Positions 61,242 through 64,000 of a DNA stretch of 64,000 bases are shown here, piece after piece. Position numbers and translations under genes: made by a program. Position 1 is the first letter of the stretch, and the number at the start of each line of letters is the position of its first letter. The notes below the pieces were generated by a model. The model did not search any database. It worked only from the letters and a program-made list of their open reading frames with translations, and was not told the DNA's origin. Origin of the DNA: Flaccisagitta enflata (Eukaryota > Chaetognatha > Sagittoidea > Aphragmophora); NCBI GenBank assembly GCA_965153355.1, contig OZ231127.1, forward strand, positions 43,462,001-43,526,000, in the 5' to 3' direction.

Positions 61242-61770
61242 TATCAATACGCTGCTTTAACAAAATAAACAGATAATATTAACACTTTACATGTGCAAAA
61301 AATCATACTGATTTTATTTGTTGTGAAGTTTTATAAAAAGAGATGTATGCTATGCATTGTATATATATTAAAAAAAGGCAAATATAGTCGGAATGTTTGG
61401 GCCATTTTACCCCGTCAGAAAATGCACATAGGAAAGTTGGGTTCCTTGGAAGAATTGATTGATCTAATTGATCTTTAAGTCTGGATTAGACACGCCATCA
61501 TAGTCGCTAGTTAGTCTGGTTGTCAACCATGTGATAGATTGATTCCGACTCTATCGCTCTCTGTCAGTCTATTTTTCTCTGTCTCTCTCTGTCTGTATGT
61601 CTATCTCTCTCGTTCTTTCTTAACTTTTTCTTATTCCCTTTTTTTCATCTTGCTCTACTTATTTTATCTTTCTTCTTCCTTTTTCTTGTTCCTATTCAAA
61701 GACCTTCCGAGAGGCCCCCATGTCCTTCCGAGTAACGGCGTTACTCGTTACTCCATAAAATGCACGCCTG

Positions 61771-62640
61771 TAAGGGGGTGGGGTAGGGATTGGAGTAAAT
61801 GTACGATTATTATGGCAATCAGGGAAATCTGGGGGTCCAACCAGGGTGTTGTTTGTTGCATTCACCTAAGTAAGGGGTTGGAGTTGGGGTTGGGGTAGTA
61901 AATGTATGACGATTATGGCAATCAGGGAGATCTGCGGGCCCAACCAGGGTGTTGTTTAGTGCAATCACCTAAAGAAGGGGGTGGGGTAGGGATTGGAGTA
62001 AATGTACGATTATTATGGCAATCAGGGAGATCTGGGGGCCCAACCAGGGTGTTGTTTGATGCAATCACCTAAATAAGGGGGTGGGGGTAGGGATTGGAGT
62101 AAATGAACGATGATTATGGCAAACAGGTCGATCTGGGGGCCCAACTTGGGTGTTGCAATCACCTAAATAAGAGGGCTGCAGGTTGGAGTAAATGTTTGAT
62201 GGTTATGGCAATCAGAGAGATCTGGGGGCCCAACCAGGGTGTTGTTTAGTGCAATCAACCTAATAAATGGGGAGGGGTTGGGGTAAAGATATAATGATAA
62301 TGGGGATTCAGGCTATCTTGGGGCCAAACCAAGGTGTTGTTCCGTACAATCAGCCCAATAAGGAAGGGGGAGCTGGGTTGGGGTAAATGATGATGAAGTA
62401 GACGACGCGATGGAGGTGATCTTGGGCAACCAGGGTGTTGGTAGGAGTCCTCATCCACAAACCTGGGGATTGGTGTTAATATTCGACGCAGACATGACAT
62501 ATGAGCTGGTGATAGAAATGATCTAGGGCCAAACGAGGGTACTGTTGGAGTTATCCCCCAGTTAAGTGAGGATTGGAGTGAATCTTCGATGCAGTTGATG
62601 AAAGTGGGATCATGGTATCTAACCAGGAAGTGGTTTAAAG
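61771..62640. repeat. 100-bp satellite, right part
   Basis: The unit includes GGGATTGGAGTAAATGTACG, ATCAGGGAGATCTGGGGGCC, CAACCAGGGTGTTGTTTG and CAATCACCTAAATAAGGGGG. The spacing at 61921, 62021 and 62121 is exactly 100. Divergence grows to the right, and the last recognisable units fade near 62600. Confidence 0.75.
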
Positions 62641-62644
62641 CATC

Positions 62645-63410
62645 TACCTAAGTGAGGGGACATTGGAGAAGATATTGGATGAAATTGGCTATGGAGGTTA
62701 TCTCAAATTCTGGATGCATAATGAATGGGTGCCTCATCGCGAAGATATCAAACCCAAACAGGGATTGGGACGTGAATTTGATGAGTTAATCTGTTAGTGG
62801 GAATGCCGACGGAGGAATGCAAAATGTTCGATTGGAAAATCTCACAGTAATTTTGTCACCGGTCATTCTCCATTCCGGTGATTCGCTATGAGAGTTTTAG
62901 CCGATGCTCAGTCCGTCCATTTCTTCCTCCACCCATCTGCCTGACCATCCCTCTGTTAGTTCGTCCGCTCTGCCATTCCACCATCCCTCTATCAATTCAT
63001 CTGCCTTTTGAATGATTACTGCACTTTTGCTATTTGGGCTTTTTGGTGTTTTCATTTTTACTGGTTTTGCCGTAATCAAAGATGCACCACCTATCAAAAT
63101 TTCGACCCCTAACCCAAGATATAACAATTCTATTATTCAGAAAAATCTATTGGGGGGGCCTTAACTCGGGCCAGAGGTTGAAAATGAAAAAAATGGTCAG
63201 TAAAGGTATTTGTAATGGTGCAATGAACATCCATGCCAAATTTAATTTGTAAAGGGCCGATAGTTTCTTATGGCGACATATACGGTTAAAAAATGGGCAT
63301 AAGCATCTTTAATTCTGGCAAAACTTGTAATGAAGCTCGTAACGAAAAAAAGCCTGTAACGAAAATTTGACTGATAGGAAATAACTATTGAGTCACTTCA
63401 ATAAATTTCT
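62645..63410. other. No gene seen
   Basis: Fading satellite-like GGGATTGG words to about 62780, then unique sequence. Confidence 0.45.
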
Positions 63411-63412
63411 TT

Positions 63413-63612
63413 TTAGTCGCGTGCAACGAAACTCTACACCCCGTTTTGTCTGTCCATCAGTCGGTTGGTTGGTCAGTCGGTGGTCGGTGACAATTTACTT
63501 TTTTTTTGTGGTGTTAGGCTTCATTGCTCCTGCCAAAATGCTCTAGTGACCTCGAATACGGCCCCTGCCCACCCGCACGCAACTGGGGTAGCCGTGTATC
63601 CGGCCTTGTTTC
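63413..63612 (-). mobile_element. HP element, subtype A
   Basis: The hairpin is AGTCGCGTGCAACGAAACT (damaged right arm), followed by CTACACCCCGTTTTGTC and GGTTGGTTGG tetramers. The inner word is GCACGCAACT at 63575-63584. The copy ends TATCCGGCCTTGTT. Confidence 0.62.
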
Positions 63613-63748
63613 TGTAATTTGTAATGGTTGTAAAGAATATGTAGGTCCTCCTAAAATTCATTACAACGTGGTAAATTTTGGTAAATTATAGATGATAGAA
63701 GGTACAAAAGTTATTTCGGGCTGGTGTGTACCACCGTGTGTCTGTCTA

Positions 63749-63950
<202 letters not shown>

Positions 63951-64000
63951 GCTCACTCTGTATATCATCGATGCATTCTGTATGAGCCCATTTCCATCAC

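Larger units (their letters stand above)
58627..61770. mobile_element. hAT-like non-autonomous transposon, 3144 bp, with 8-bp target duplication
   Basis: The element begins CAGGCGTGC and ends GCACGCCTG. The bases next to the ends stay similar (T-rich, then CCTTCCGAGTAAC inside both). TAAGGGGG flanks both sides (58619-58626 and 61771-61778), and the satellite on either side joins in register when the element is removed. An 8-bp duplication plus CAGG-type ends is the hAT signature. No transposase frame is present. Its interior is mostly a 2.1 kb palindrome. Confidence 0.75.

Overview
The window looks like nuclear DNA of a multicellular animal, most likely a marine invertebrate. I cannot place it more closely. 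The genes are few and split by GT-AG introns, more than forty long microsatellites are present, and the rest is mostly short non-autonomous transposable elements. There are no operons, ribosome binding sites or bacterial-type genes. Nearly all long open frames are translations of microsatellites or satellites.

Supported genes. (1) Plus strand, a 196-residue protein of unknown function: coding exons 18682-18910 and 24953-25314, with a 6.0 kb intron. (2) Plus strand, a 530-residue protein with two CxxC...HxxC modules: exons 51289-51513, 51681-51814 and 51972-53205. (3) Minus strand, a 135-residue three-finger zinc-finger protein: exons 46958-46745 and 44402-44209. The splice completes a C-x2-C-x12-H finger. 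(4) Minus strand, a 331-residue LINE ORF1-like protein (31488-30493) in a retroelement insert with no reverse transcriptase. Two further isolated exons are possible, at 28441-28551 and 57652-57723.

Layout. 0-7 kb: microsatellites, a TIR element with an internal minisatellite, and a foldback MITE. 7.08-10.34 kb: a 111-bp satellite whose monomer starts with a palindrome. 10-18 kb: hairpin-ended elements (called HP here), MITEs and trinucleotide repeats. 18-26 kb: gene 1 and its SSR-rich intron. 26-28 kb: CAA and TTC arrays. 29.6-32.4 kb: a TIR/minisatellite element holding the ORF1-only LINE. 33-44 kb: HP copies, nested MITEs and a hierarchical foldback. 44-48.5 kb: zinc-finger gene plus an HP copy swollen to 1.5 kb. 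49.5-54.6 kb: gene 2 between two inverted MITEs. 58.5-62.6 kb: a 100-bp satellite split by a 3.1 kb hAT-like element, itself holding a 2.1 kb palindrome. 63.4 kb to the end: an HP copy and a GT/CT microsatellite.

The most unusual system is the HP family, with about twenty full or partial copies. One end is a hairpin whose stem sequence differs between subtypes. In well-preserved copies the same word recurs just inside the opposite end, so three separated segments change together while the neighbouring sequence stays fixed. This resembles Helitron/Helentron-like subterminal repeats plus a terminal hairpin. That assignment is an inference.
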